Below, piece after piece: positions 23,308 to 31,949 of a DNA stretch of 64,000 nt. A program made the translations under genes and the position numbers. Positions within the stretch are counted from its first letter, which is position 1. Every line of letters starts with the position of its first letter. Source of the DNA: an uncultured bacterium (GTDB taxonomy: Bacteria > Cyanobacteriota > Vampirovibrionia > Gastranaerophilales > Gastranaerophilaceae); the NCBI GenBank assembly GCA_902475545.1, contig CABRZP010000008.1, forward strand, positions 38,123 to 102,122. Reading direction: 5' to 3'. Under the pieces are notes generated by a model. That model searched no databases. It had not been told where the DNA came from and was given only the letters and a program-made list of their open reading frames with translations.

Positions 23308-25098
23308 TTAACCTACTGTTACCAATACTTGACCGGTTTGGACTTTATTACCAACTTCAATATCAACTGATTTAACAGTACCGCCAACAGGTGATTTGAT
23401 TTCTGTTTCCATTTTCATAGCTTCAACAACAGCAATTACATCACCTTCAGAAATTGAATCGCCTTCTGAAACTAATACTTTTAATACGTTACCAGGTAAT
23501 GCGGCTTTAACCGGAGTACCTTCGCCGGCATCAGCTGCTTTAGCTTCGATACCTTCTTTAACATTGAAGTCATATAATTTACCATTAACTGTAGCTTTTC
23601 CGCCTTCCAAGGCAACAGCGTATTTTTTACCGTTAACAGTAACAGTGTAACCATTTCCTGCCGGTTCGCAAGATGATGGAACTTCTGATTTGTTTTCGTT
23701 TTTACGAACACCGATTGTTCCTTTACCTTGTAAGAATAAGATACCTTTTTCTTTACATGCAGCAGAAATGAATAAGTTTTCATCATTAACTTCAAGTCCG
23801 GCTTCTTCAAGTCTTTTTTGAGCAACAGCAAGACCTTTTGTTTCATCTTTATCGTTTAAGTCAACAACTGTTTCTGTGGTTGGTTGTAAACCAAGTTGTT
23901 CTTCTGCAATTTTAATAACTTCAGCATCAGGTTCGCAAGGTGTTTTACCAAAATATCCAAGAACCATTTTGCCATAACCTTCTGCAATTTTCTTCCATTT
24001 ACCAAACATTACATTGTTGAATGCTTGTTGGAAATAGAATTGAGATACAGGAGTTACAGATGTTCCGAAACCGCCTTTTTCTACAACTTCTTTCATTGCA
24101 GCAACAACTTCAGGGTATTTATGCATTAGATTGTTATCACGTAACATTTGAGTGTTAGCTGTTAATGCTCCACCAGGTAATGGTGATTGGATAATTTGCG
24201 GATTAACTGCTAATGCTTCTGGTGGTAAGAAGTAATCTTTCATACAATCTTTGAAAATTTCTTCTGTTTCAAGAATTTTTTCTACATCAATACCTAAATC
24301 ATATTCTGTACCTTTTAATGCGTGCCACATAGAAACGATATCAGGTTGAGCTGTTCCGCCGGAAACCGGTTTCATAGATAAGTCAATACAGTTAGCTCCG
24401 CCTTCTAAAGCTGCTAAGTATGCTGATAATCCGGTACCAGCTGTTTCGTGAGAGTGGAATCTGATATCTGCATCAGCACCTAAAATTTCACGAGTTCTTC
24501 TGATTGTTTCAAATACTTTTCTTGGAGAAGATGTACCTGAAGCATCTTTGAATGCTAATGAATCAAATTCAATGCCTGCATCTAAGATTGATCTAAGAAC
24601 TTTTTCATAGAATTCAACGTCATGAGCACCTGTACAGCCGATAGGTAATTCCATCATTGTGATTGTAACTTCGTGTTTTAAACCGTGTTTTTTAATACAT
24701 TGACTTGAGTATAATAAGTTGTTAACGTCATTTAAAGCATCAAAGTTTCTGATAGTTGTTACACCGTGTTTTGCAAACATTTTAGCGTGCAAATCGATAA
24801 CGTCTCTTGGTTGAGAATCCAAACCAACTACGTTAACACCACGAGATAGTGATTGTAAATTAATATCAGGACCTACTGCTGCTCTGATTTTGTCCATAGT
24901 TTCAAAAGCATTTTCGTTGCAATAAAAAATTGGTGATTGGAATCTTGCACCGCCTGCAACTTCAAAGTGTCTGATGCCTGCATCTACTGCAGATTTTAAT
25001 GCAGGTAGAAAATCGTCTACAAATACTCTGGCACCGTAAACAGATTGGAAACCATCTCTGAAAGATGTGTCCATAACTTTAATAAGTTTCTTTCCCAT
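23308..25098 (-). CDS. oadA: Oxaloacetate decarboxylase alpha subunit (biotin-containing carboxyltransferase)
   Basis: This 596-residue protein has a DRE-TIM carboxyltransferase barrel (residues 1-300: MDTSFRDGFQS, FHSHETAG metal-binding histidines, AFKDASG), a conserved carboxylase domain, and a C-terminal biotinyl domain with EAMKMET, where Lys near residue 562 is biotinylated. It moves CO2 from oxaloacetate (or another carboxylic acid) to biotin for the OadB pump. In the first motif, SFRD replaces the usual LRD. The biotin ligase gene two places upstream should modify it. Confidence 0.92.
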   Translation of the reverse strand: MGKKLIKVMDTSFRDGFQSVYGARVFVDDFLPALKSAVDAGIRHFEVAGGARFQSPIFYCNENAFETMDKIRAAVGPDINLQSLSRGVNVVGLDSQPRDVIDLHAKMFAKHGVTTIRNFDALNDVNNLLYSSQCIKKHGLKHEVTITMMELPIGCTGAHDVEFYEKVLRSILDAGIEFDSLAFKDASGTSSPRKVFETIRRTREILGADADIRFHSHETAGTGLSAYLAALEGGANCIDLSMKPVSGGTAQPDIVSMWHALKGTEYDLGIDVEKILETEEIFKDCMKDYFLPPEALAVNPQIIQSPLPGGALTANTQMLRDNNLMHKYPEVVAAMKEVVEKGGFGTSVTPVSQFYFQQAFNNVMFGKWKKIAEGYGKMVLGYFGKTPCEPDAEVIKIAEEQLGLQPTTETVVDLNDKDETKGLAVAQKRLEEAGLEVNDENLFISAACKEKGILFLQGKGTIGVRKNENKSEVPSSCEPAGNGYTVTVNGKKYAVALEGGKATVNGKLYDFNVKEGIEAKAADAGEGTPVKAALPGNVLKVLVSEGDSISEGDVIAVVEAMKMETEIKSPVGGTVKSVDIEVGNKVQTGQVLVTVG

Positions 25099-25162
25099 AA
25101 ATTTTATCCTTTCGTTTGATTATAAAATTCGATTAAATATACTTCTGGTAACTTTTAATTGC

Positions 25163-25408
25163 TTACCCTTTATATTTACCCCTTGCCATAATGGCTGCAA
25201 TTGCAACTGCAATCGCTTCATCTACATTTGCTGCAGTTTTCTTTACTGTAGATTTTACTTCTTCTACAGCTTCAGGAAATAATTTGTTCAAATAACTAAC
25301 TATTTTTGACATAATTCTCATTGAGAAAATCAAAATGGTTAGGAAAGCAAGAACAAATCCCATTCCCATTCCAAGCAGCACTAAGCCGTTTGCTAAAATT
25401 TCATTCAT
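25163..25408 (-). CDS. oadG: Decarboxylase gamma subunit (OadG-like)
   Basis: This 81-residue protein has a single N-terminal membrane span (about residues 5-32) and a C-terminal VDEAIAVAIAAIMA stretch, typical of the OadG/MmdD subunit that holds the alpha and beta subunits together. Its start overlaps the end of birA by 4 bases (25405-25408), which ties biotin ligase translation to the complex. oadA follows 64 bases downstream. Confidence 0.85.
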   Translation of the reverse strand: MNEILANGLVLLGMGMGFVLAFLTILIFSMRIMSKIVSYLNKLFPEAVEEVKSTVKKTAANVDEAIAVAIAAIMARGKYKG

Positions 25409-26127
25409 AAAATATCTCCTATCGTAAGTACAAATTCGTTGTTATCTTTTGATAATAAAACGAGTTCACCTTTATCATTAATTGATTTAGCTAAACCCGT
25501 TTTAATATTGTTAAATACCTGAACATTAAGTTCTTTATTCAAAAAACAATTTCTATTAATATAATCATCTTTAATATTAATAAATCCTTTATTTAAAAAT
25601 TCATCATAATGAGCAAAGAATTCTGTTAGTAGTTCCTTTAGAAATATATTTAAATTAATATCTTTACCTGTTTCTAAATTCAAACTTGTTGCAATTTTGT
25701 CAGGAATAGAACTAATATCCGCTTCGTTAGAATTTAAATTTACACCTATGCCAAGAACTATTCCTTCTAAATTCTGACCTTCCATGACTGTTTCTGAAAG
25801 AATACCCGCAATTTTTTTACCATTAATTAAAACATCATTTGGCCATTTGATTTGAGGTTTTAATCCATAGTTTTCAAGAACTTTACATAAAGAAACTGAT
25901 AAATATTGGGTAATATTCGGATAAATTTCATTAAATGTATTTGAAGGTTTTAAAACAATTGACATGAATAGGTTTCCTTCGCCCAAGTCAACCCAAGAAC
26001 GATTTAAGCGACCTCTTCCTGAGATTTGGCGAATCGCATGAATAACGGTTCTGTCTTCAAATGCAGAAATATTCATTTTTGCATAGTTATTCGTTGAATC
26101 TATCTCTTCTAGCTCAATTAGTTTCAT
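25405..26127 (-). CDS. birA: Biotin-protein ligase without DNA-binding domain
   Basis: This 240-residue group I BirA has the biotinyl-AMP motif SGRGRLNRSW near residue 37, the KWPNDV motif, and a C-terminal SH3-like region. It lacks the N-terminal HTH of E. coli BirA, so it should not act as a repressor. Placement as first gene of the decarboxylase operon, overlapping oadG by 4 bases, fits biotinylation of OadA. A gggga ribosome site is present. The leader also has a perfect palindrome cacgcgtg at 26148-26155. Confidence 0.93.
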   Translation of the reverse strand: MKLIELEEIDSTNNYAKMNISAFEDRTVIHAIRQISGRGRLNRSWVDLGEGNLFMSIVLKPSNTFNEIYPNITQYLSVSLCKVLENYGLKPQIKWPNDVLINGKKIAGILSETVMEGQNLEGIVLGIGVNLNSNEADISSIPDKIATSLNLETGKDINLNIFLKELLTEFFAHYDEFLNKGFINIKDDYINRNCFLNKELNVQVFNNIKTGLAKSINDKGELVLLSKDNNEFVLTIGDIL

Positions 26128-26225
26128 GTTCTCCCCTGAGGTAATTCACGCGTGTAGTATTATTATATAACAAACAAAATAAAAATATATGACAAATTTA
26201 ATTTTGTTCAGACTTAATAAATCAT

Positions 26226-26813
26226 ATGGACAATATCTCATTTCAATCACAAATTAGATTAGTAAAACGTGCAGATTTTCGCAATATGGTGGACCGAAAT
26301 TTTGTTAGGGTTGATTCTCCCTGGACAATCAAAGAGACGGCTTATTCAAAAAATGCACGTACGGATGGAGTGTTTGACTGTACAGCAATGGGAGTAACAG
26401 ATGGAGATAAAGTTTTACTTTTCCATATTTGTCCAACAAATCCTAAGAATAAAGATTTTCATAAAATAGCAGCTCAAGTTTCAGAAAAAATAAAAAATCT
26501 AATGAATCCTGAGTATTTGCAAGGATTTATAATGGGGGGTAAAGCCGATAATATTAACAGCCCGAGAAGCTCGGAATTATTTGAAATATTAGAAGATGTA
26601 TTAAATAAGTTAAATATTCAATATTCAAAATTCAAAGGCGGAGATTTTGAAAATGATGTGGCATATAATTCAACAAAAGACGAATGGATTATTGGAAGCA
26701 GTTTGTTTGATAATCTAAATTCGTATATTGATCTTTTTAAAAAGCCTGAAAATGCGGCAAAAAAGATTTTTAATGAAGTTAAAATATCTAAAGATGATGA
26801 GCTAACTTGGTGA
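26226..26813 (+). CDS. Hypothetical protein, possible CNF1/CheD-like Cys-His deamidase fold
   Basis: This 195-residue soluble protein matches no family with certainty. It has Cys52-Thr in DCTAMG and His67 in LLFHICP, a 15-residue spacing that recalls the Cys866/His881 pair of CNF1 and is near the spacing in CheD. It is followed by a helix and a GGKAD strand-turn, a Ser-containing helix, and a second FKGGDF turn, loosely like the CheD layout. Residues 4-9 (ISFQSQ) carry the SF-type N-terminal motif. It precedes the atp operon by 72 bases but has no clear link with it. The gene is likely; the function is speculative. Confidence 0.65.
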   Translation: MDNISFQSQIRLVKRADFRNMVDRNFVRVDSPWTIKETAYSKNARTDGVFDCTAMGVTDGDKVLLFHICPTNPKNKDFHKIAAQVSEKIKNLMNPEYLQGFIMGGKADNINSPRSSELFEILEDVLNKLNIQYSKFKGGDFENDVAYNSTKDEWIIGSSLFDNLNSYIDLFKKPENAAKKIFNEVKISKDDELTW

Positions 26814-26835
26814 TATGTAAAATTTAAAAATCTAT

Positions 26836-26864
26836 TTGCGAAAAAATTTTTTCAGTGTTAATAT
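26836..26864 (+). promoter_or_regulatory. Promoter of the ATP synthase operon
   Basis: TTGCGA at 26836-26841, a 17-base spacer and TAATAT at 26859-26864 put the start of transcription about 15 bases before atpB, whose ribosome site agaggga lies at 26873-26879. Confidence 0.5.
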
Positions 26865-26885
26865 AAGTCTTGAAGAGGGAGAAAA

Positions 26886-27578
26886 ATGGAACACTGGGTT
26901 TATACAACCAATATTCTTGGACATTCAGTCTCATTTAATGTTGATACACTTATTACTATGTGGCTTTCAATGTTGTTGTTGATTGTATTGGCTTTGTTTA
27001 CGACAAAAAATCTTAATATGGTTCCCGGAAAACTTCAGCTTATCGGAGAAAAAATAATTAAATATTTTAATGATATTTCCAAAGCTAGTATGGGTAATGA
27101 TGAAGCTCAAAAGCATATTGCAATTATATTGACTTTGTTCATGTTCATTTTGACTGCAAATCTTGTAGGACAGCTTCCGTTTAAGCTTATTCATCTTGCT
27201 AACGGCGAATTGGCTTCTCCTAATAATGATATAAATATGACGGCAGCAATGGCTATTGTTGTTTCTATTTATTATATATTTTACGGTGTTAAAAGAAACG
27301 GATTTAAATTTTTCTTTAAAGGGTTCAGTATTGATGGAATAATTGTTACTCTTGTTGATACGTTAGAGCTTTTTGTAAGGCCGTTTTCTTTGGCACTTCG
27401 ACTTTTTGCAAATATTCTTGCGGGTGAGTTGCTTGTTGCTACATTCGTTAGTCTGGCAGCAATTGTTGTTCCGCTTCCGTTCATGTTATTTGAATTGTTT
27501 GTTGCGTTAATTCAAGCTCTTGTATTTACGCTATTATCCACAACATACATTTCAATGGCTGTTCAAGAAGAGGGGTAA
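26886..27578 (+). CDS. atpB: ATP synthase subunit a
   Basis: Subunit a forms the ion half-channels beside the c ring. The 230-residue product has about five to six membrane spans, and the essential Arg is Arg172 in LALRLFANILAGE. The C-terminal FTLLSTTYISMAV is typical. No atpI gene lies directly upstream. It is the first gene of an a-c-b'-b-delta-alpha-gamma operon, the order found in cyanobacteria. Confidence 0.96.
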   Translation: MEHWVYTTNILGHSVSFNVDTLITMWLSMLLLIVLALFTTKNLNMVPGKLQLIGEKIIKYFNDISKASMGNDEAQKHIAIILTLFMFILTANLVGQLPFKLIHLANGELASPNNDINMTAAMAIVVSIYYIFYGVKRNGFKFFFKGFSIDGIIVTLVDTLELFVRPFSLALRLFANILAGELLVATFVSLAAIVVPLPFMLFELFVALIQALVFTLLSTTYISMAVQEEG

Positions 27579-27650
27579 ATGGGGTAATTTAGGACCTCAT
27601 TACTTGATAAGTTAAATAATAATGTAAAACTATATAAAAGGAGAAAAATT

Positions 27651-27887
27651 ATGGCAGTAGAACAAACTTTAGATTTAGCAAAATTGGGTGCAGGTATTGC
27701 AATCGGTTTTGGTGCTATTGGTGCAGGTTTAGGTCTTGGTATTGCAACAAAAGGTGTTTTGGATGCAATTGCTCGTCAGCCTGAAATCAAAGCTGAAGCT
27801 TTCAAAAACTTTATTATTGGTGCAGGTTTAGCTGAAGCTACAGCAATTTATGCTTTGTTTATCGCAATCATGTTAATTTCTAAGTAG
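27651..27887 (+). CDS. atpE: ATP synthase subunit c
   Basis: This 78-residue hairpin has two membrane helices joined by the polar loop ARQPE. The ion-binding residue is Glu62 in GLAEATAIYALF. Helix 1 (GAIGAGLGLGIATKG) lacks the glutamine of sodium-type rings and the residue after Glu62 is Ala, which suggests proton coupling (inference). The 72-base gap from atpB and a strong aaaggaga site fit the high copy number needed for the c ring. Confidence 0.97.
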   Translation: MAVEQTLDLAKLGAGIAIGFGAIGAGLGLGIATKGVLDAIARQPEIKAEAFKNFIIGAGLAEATAIYALFIAIMLISK

Positions 27888-27900
27888 GGTAAGTTAGTAA

Positions 27901-28329
27901 ATGGTCGAATTTAATGCTACTTTTTTAATTGCAATGTTGAGTTTTGTGGTGTTCATTATGATTATGAATGCTATATTCTATAACCCTATTTTGAATATTA
28001 TGAGAAAAAGGGAAGAATATATAAATTCAAATTATACTCAGGCTAAACAGTTTATTGAGCAAGCAACTGCGTTTGATAATCAACGCAAGGCGAAAATAAA
28101 TGAAACTCACAACAGATGTAGAGAAAATATTATGAATATTGTTGATAATGCTCATCTGGAATCCAATAAAAAAACACATGAAGCTCGTGACCATTCAAAA
28201 CTGGAAATTGCTGCAGGAAAAAATGTTCTGGCTGAGAAAGAAAGAGATTTGGAAAATACTATAAAAAATACTGTAGTAAAAGATTTGGCATCAACTATTA
28301 TGTCAAAACTCCTTAAGGATAAGTCATAA
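27901..28329 (+). CDS. ATP synthase subunit b' (second peripheral stalk subunit)
   Basis: This 142-residue protein has an N-terminal membrane helix (about 7-27) and a long charged helix (NPILNIMRKREEYI onward), as in peripheral stalk b-type subunits. A different b subunit follows, so this is the b' form found in cyanobacteria and other photosynthetic lineages, which build a b/b' heterodimer. It starts 13 bases after atpE. Confidence 0.9.
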   Translation: MVEFNATFLIAMLSFVVFIMIMNAIFYNPILNIMRKREEYINSNYTQAKQFIEQATAFDNQRKAKINETHNRCRENIMNIVDNAHLESNKKTHEARDHSKLEIAAGKNVLAEKERDLENTIKNTVVKDLASTIMSKLLKDKS

Positions 28330-28352
28330 TAAATTATTAACAGGTAGAGTTT

Positions 28353-28862
28353 ATGCAAGAATTTATTTCATTTTTTAAATATTTAGCAACATCAAATGCC
28401 ATCAACTTTATAATTATGTTGGTGATTTTGGGTATTATTATTGCTAAAATCAATTTGAAATCTTCATTAAATGATGCTGTTGCCGGTGTAGAAAATTCAA
28501 TTAAAAATTCTGATAATGAAAAGGAAAAATCAGAAAATGTTTTAGAAACATCAAAGAAGGAATTTAATAGACTTCCGGAGGTTATCCAAAATCTTGAGAA
28601 CGAGGCTGAATTAAAAGTTCGGGTTTTTAAAGATAAAATTGAGGAAAATACTCAGAAAAATATTCAGGATATTCAGAAAAATGTTGAACGTTCTTTATCA
28701 ATTGAAGAGGATAAAATTTCTAATTTACTGACAGGAAGAACTATCAACGCATCTGTAGCTCTGGCACAAGATAATATTCGAGATTTATTAAAAAATAATC
28801 CTGAATTACATTTAAAATTTATTGATGAAAGTTTAGATGAGCTTGATAAGGTGAAATTATAA
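28353..28862 (+). CDS. atpF: ATP synthase subunit b
   Basis: This 169-residue protein has an N-terminal membrane span (about 15-33) followed by a long, very charged helix and a C-terminal part that should contact the delta subunit. It is paired with the b' gene upstream. Its stop overlaps the atpH start by one base (TAATG), indicating translational coupling. Confidence 0.92.
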   Translation: MQEFISFFKYLATSNAINFIIMLVILGIIIAKINLKSSLNDAVAGVENSIKNSDNEKEKSENVLETSKKEFNRLPEVIQNLENEAELKVRVFKDKIEENTQKNIQDIQKNVERSLSIEEDKISNLLTGRTINASVALAQDNIRDLLKNNPELHLKFIDESLDELDKVKL

Positions 28863-29407
28863 TGACAAATAATAGAGTTTCTTCAATTTCAAAAATTTAT
28901 GCTAAAGCTTTGATGGATATTGCAGCTGAGAATAATTCGTATGATTCTATACTTAATCAACTGCAAGAAATAAAAGCTGTTTTAAATAATTCTGAAGATT
29001 TAATGATTGTTCTAGCTAATTCATCTATTGCTACGGCTAAAAAAATAGAAATTATAAATGATGTATTTGCCGGAAAAATTGATAATAGCGTTCTAAATTT
29101 CTTGAAACTTATTATTGAAAAAAATAGATTTAATGAATTTGAATTCATTATCAATTCATATAGTGAAATGCTTGACCAAAAAGCAAATAAGAAAAAAGTT
29201 GAGATTGTTTCAGCTGTTAAATTAAACTTTGAAGCAAAGACAAATGTTTTGTTTAAACTGGAGCACAAATTGAATTGCGAAATTGTACCTGACTGGCAGG
29301 TTGATGAAAATATTATTGCCGGTTTGATTTTTAAATTCGATGATTTTGTTATAGATACAAGTGTTCGCAATAAAGTAGAAAATTTAAGTAAAACTATATC
29401 AAGGTAG
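28862..29407 (+). CDS. atpH: ATP synthase subunit delta
   Basis: This 181-residue protein has the normal length and layout of delta/OSCP: an N-terminal six-helix domain (SISKIYAKALMDIA) and a C-terminal domain with the conserved IIAGLIFKFDDFVIDTSVRN stretch (GG-x-x-I...D-SV in most species). It fixes the peripheral stalk to the top of F1. It overlaps atpF by one base and precedes atpA by 11 bases. Confidence 0.93.
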   Translation: MTNNRVSSISKIYAKALMDIAAENNSYDSILNQLQEIKAVLNNSEDLMIVLANSSIATAKKIEIINDVFAGKIDNSVLNFLKLIIEKNRFNEFEFIINSYSEMLDQKANKKKVEIVSAVKLNFEAKTNVLFKLEHKLNCEIVPDWQVDENIIAGLIFKFDDFVIDTSVRNKVENLSKTISR

Positions 29408-29418
29408 AAGGGGAAATT

Positions 29419-30930
29419 ATGGTATTAATACAACCTGATGAAATTAGTTCAATTATAAAAAATAAAATAGACAATTATGAACTTCGCACAGAAGTATCAA
29501 ATACAGGTTCAGTTCTTGAAATTGGCGATGGTATTGCCAGAATATACGGACTTCGTAATGTTATGGCAAATGAACTTGTTCAGTTTGAAGATGGAAATTC
29601 TACTCTCGGAATTGCGATGAATCTGGAAGAAGATAATGTTGGGGTCGTAATTCTTGGTGACTATACAAATATTAAAGAGGGTACAATTGTAAAAACTACA
29701 GGTAGAATTGCATCAGTACCGGTTGGGGATGGACTTATCGGAAGAATTGTAGATCCGACAGGAAAACCTCTTGATGGTAAAGGTGAATTTCCTTATACAA
29801 AGACAAGACCAATTGAACGTGTTGCTCCGGGGATTGTAACCAGAAAATCTGTTCATGAACCTTTACAAACTGGTTTGACTGCTATTGATGCTTTAACTCC
29901 TATCGGCAGAGGTCAGCGTGAACTTATCATTGGAGACCGTCAAACTGGTAAAACAGCTATTGCAATTGATACAATTATCAACCAAAAAGGTAAAGATGTA
30001 ATTTGTATTTATGTTGCAATTGGTCAAAAAGCTTCAACTGTTGCTCATTTGGCTAAAACTTTGGAAGAAAAAGGTGCAATGGATTATACAATTATTGTAT
30101 CTTCAACAGCAAATGAATCAGCACCACTTCAATATATTGCACCGTTTGCAGGTGTTGCTATCGGTGAAGAATTTATGGAACAGGGTAAGGCAGTTTTGAT
30201 TGTTTATGATGATTTGTCAAAACATGCTCAAGCTTATCGTGCAATGAGTTTGCTTTTAAAAAGACCGCCGGGACGTGAAGCGTATCCTGGAGATGTATTC
30301 TATCTTCACTCAAGATTGTTAGAACGTGCAGTTAAATTGAATGATGAGCTTGGCGGCGGAAGTATTACTGCTTTACCAATTATTGAAACTCAAGCCGGTG
30401 ATGTTTCTGCATATATTCCGACAAACGTGATTTCAATTACAGACGGACAAATTTTCTTGGAAAGTAATGCTTTTAATGCGGGTATCAGACCTGCAATTAA
30501 TGCCGGTATTTCGGTTTCCCGTGTTGGTGGTGCAGCTCAAACTAAGGCGATTAAGCAGGTTGCTGGTAAATTACGTTTGGATTTAGCTCAATATCGTGAA
30601 CTTGAAGCTTTTGCTCAATTTGCTTCCGATTTGGATGCTTCTACTAAGAGACAGTTGCTCCGCGGGCAGAAACTTACCGAAGTATTGAAGCAATTACAAT
30701 ACAATCCTTTGAGTGTTGCAGAACAAGTTTCTATCTTATTTGCTGCTAATGAAGGAATTTTGGATGATGTTGACAATGTTAATGTCCAAAAGTTTAAAAA
30801 GCAATGGTTTGTTTATTTTAATGCAAATTACGCAGATTTAGCTGAACGATTAAATGCCGGTTCGGCTCTATCAGATGAAGACAAAAAAGTATTAATGGAT
30901 GCTTTGAATACTTTTAAAAGTACTTTTTAA
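29419..30930 (+). CDS. atpA: ATP synthase subunit alpha
   Basis: This 503-residue protein has the Walker A motif GDRQTGKTAIAID near residue 170, the DDLSKHAQAYR segment, and the signature PAINAGISVSRVGGAAQ. It forms the non-catalytic sites of F1. The catalytic beta subunit gene (atpD) is not in this operon, as in cyanobacteria where atpD-atpC lie elsewhere. A gaagggga site precedes the ATG. Confidence 0.98.
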   Translation: MVLIQPDEISSIIKNKIDNYELRTEVSNTGSVLEIGDGIARIYGLRNVMANELVQFEDGNSTLGIAMNLEEDNVGVVILGDYTNIKEGTIVKTTGRIASVPVGDGLIGRIVDPTGKPLDGKGEFPYTKTRPIERVAPGIVTRKSVHEPLQTGLTAIDALTPIGRGQRELIIGDRQTGKTAIAIDTIINQKGKDVICIYVAIGQKASTVAHLAKTLEEKGAMDYTIIVSSTANESAPLQYIAPFAGVAIGEEFMEQGKAVLIVYDDLSKHAQAYRAMSLLLKRPPGREAYPGDVFYLHSRLLERAVKLNDELGGGSITALPIIETQAGDVSAYIPTNVISITDGQIFLESNAFNAGIRPAINAGISVSRVGGAAQTKAIKQVAGKLRLDLAQYRELEAFAQFASDLDASTKRQLLRGQKLTEVLKQLQYNPLSVAEQVSILFAANEGILDDVDNVNVQKFKKQWFVYFNANYADLAERLNAGSALSDEDKKVLMDALNTFKSTF

Positions 30931-30945
30931 TCAGGATATTTTATA

Positions 30946-31878
30946 ATGGCAAATTTAAAAGATATAAAAAATAGAATACAAAGTGTTGAAAGTACAAAGA
31001 AAATTACACGTGCGATGAAAATGGTGGCAGCTGCAAAAGTAAAAAAAGCTGAAACTTCGGTTAAAACATCTCGTCCATATACACGTGAACTTGTTGCTAT
31101 GTTTCAAAAATTATTAAATAGTGTTGATTCATTTAGCCGCGAAACCTTAAAAATTAAGTATGCAATAGATGACTATCCGGCATTACTTGAAAAAAGAGAA
31201 GTTAAATCAGTCGGGATGCTTGTTATTACTTCTAATAAGGGGCTTGCCGGAGCTTATAATGCTAATGTAGTTAGAGATACCCTGAAACGTATAAAAGATT
31301 ATTATGCCGAAGGTATTGATGTAAAATTATTTGTAATGGGGCAAAAAGGTATTTCTGCACTTCGTAAAAAGTGTATGCAATTAGGATGTCCGATTGAACG
31401 CAAATATTTTTCAGCAATAAATAATCCATCACCGATGGAAGCTCGTGAAATAGCTGAAGATATGGCAGAATACTATGTTGAAGGTAAAATTGATAAAGTT
31501 GAAATTGTAACAACAAGATTTAAAAATATGATGAGTTATTTTGTTGAAGATTGGCAAGTTCTTCCTGTTGTTGGGGTTGTTGATATTCATGATCGTATTA
31601 GTGACGATGTTCTTGAACCTCTAATGGAATTTACTCCTGATAAACATCATATTTTACAAAAAATTGTTCCAATGTATATGACAAATATTTTTTATCAAGC
31701 ATTGCTTGAAGCTCAGGCAAGTGAGTTGGCATCCAGAATGACAGCAATGTCTGCAGCTACAACTAATGCTGAAAAGATGATACATGATTTATCAATTGAA
31801 TATAATAAAACCCGCCAAACTGCAATTACGCAAGAAATCATTGAAGTTGTTTCGGGTGCAAATTCACAGTTGGGATAA
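30946..31878 (+). CDS. atpG: ATP synthase subunit gamma
   Basis: This 310-residue protein carries the N-terminal LKDIKNRIQSVESTKKITRA-type helix, GLAGAYNANV, and the C-terminal SRMTAMSAATTNAEKMI region of the rotor subunit. It is a little longer than the E. coli protein and close to cyanobacterial length. It is the last gene of the operon. The terminator at 31901-31926 follows, confirming that beta and epsilon are encoded elsewhere. Confidence 0.97.
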   Translation: MANLKDIKNRIQSVESTKKITRAMKMVAAAKVKKAETSVKTSRPYTRELVAMFQKLLNSVDSFSRETLKIKYAIDDYPALLEKREVKSVGMLVITSNKGLAGAYNANVVRDTLKRIKDYYAEGIDVKLFVMGQKGISALRKKCMQLGCPIERKYFSAINNPSPMEAREIAEDMAEYYVEGKIDKVEIVTTRFKNMMSYFVEDWQVLPVVGVVDIHDRISDDVLEPLMEFTPDKHHILQKIVPMYMTNIFYQALLEAQASELASRMTAMSAATTNAEKMIHDLSIEYNKTRQTAITQEIIEVVSGANSQLG

Positions 31879-31900
31879 TTTGAAAATTTATTAATCTAAA

Positions 31901-31926
31901 CGGCTGAGTTAAATTTAACTCAGCCG
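31901..31926. terminator. Terminator of the atp operon
   Basis: cggctgagttaaa and its exact complement form a 13-base palindrome, followed by atatttta on the forward strand. It lies between convergent atpG and the HD-GYP gene. The tight centre means the real hairpin will open a few base pairs as its loop. Confidence 0.8.
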
Positions 31927-31949
31927 ATATTTTATATGAATTTATTAGA

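Noticed and set aside
23481..23846. 121-residue reverse-strand frame inside oadA
   Set aside because: It lies in another frame of the same strand as the well-supported oadA gene, is Lys/Leu-rich and has no ribosome site or family match.
27651..27887. Sodium-type ATP synthase c ring, suggested by the nearby Na+ pump
   Set aside because: Helix 1 lacks the glutamine, and the residue after Glu62 is Ala rather than Ser or Thr, as expected for a proton ring.
28957..29370. 137-residue reverse-strand frame opposite atpH
   Set aside because: It is antisense to a conserved ATP synthase gene, with Phe/Ser-rich shadow composition.
26886..31878. Missing atpD and atpC as a sign of a damaged ATP synthase operon
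   Set aside because: Cyanobacteria and relatives normally keep beta and epsilon in a separate operon, and a clean terminator follows gamma.
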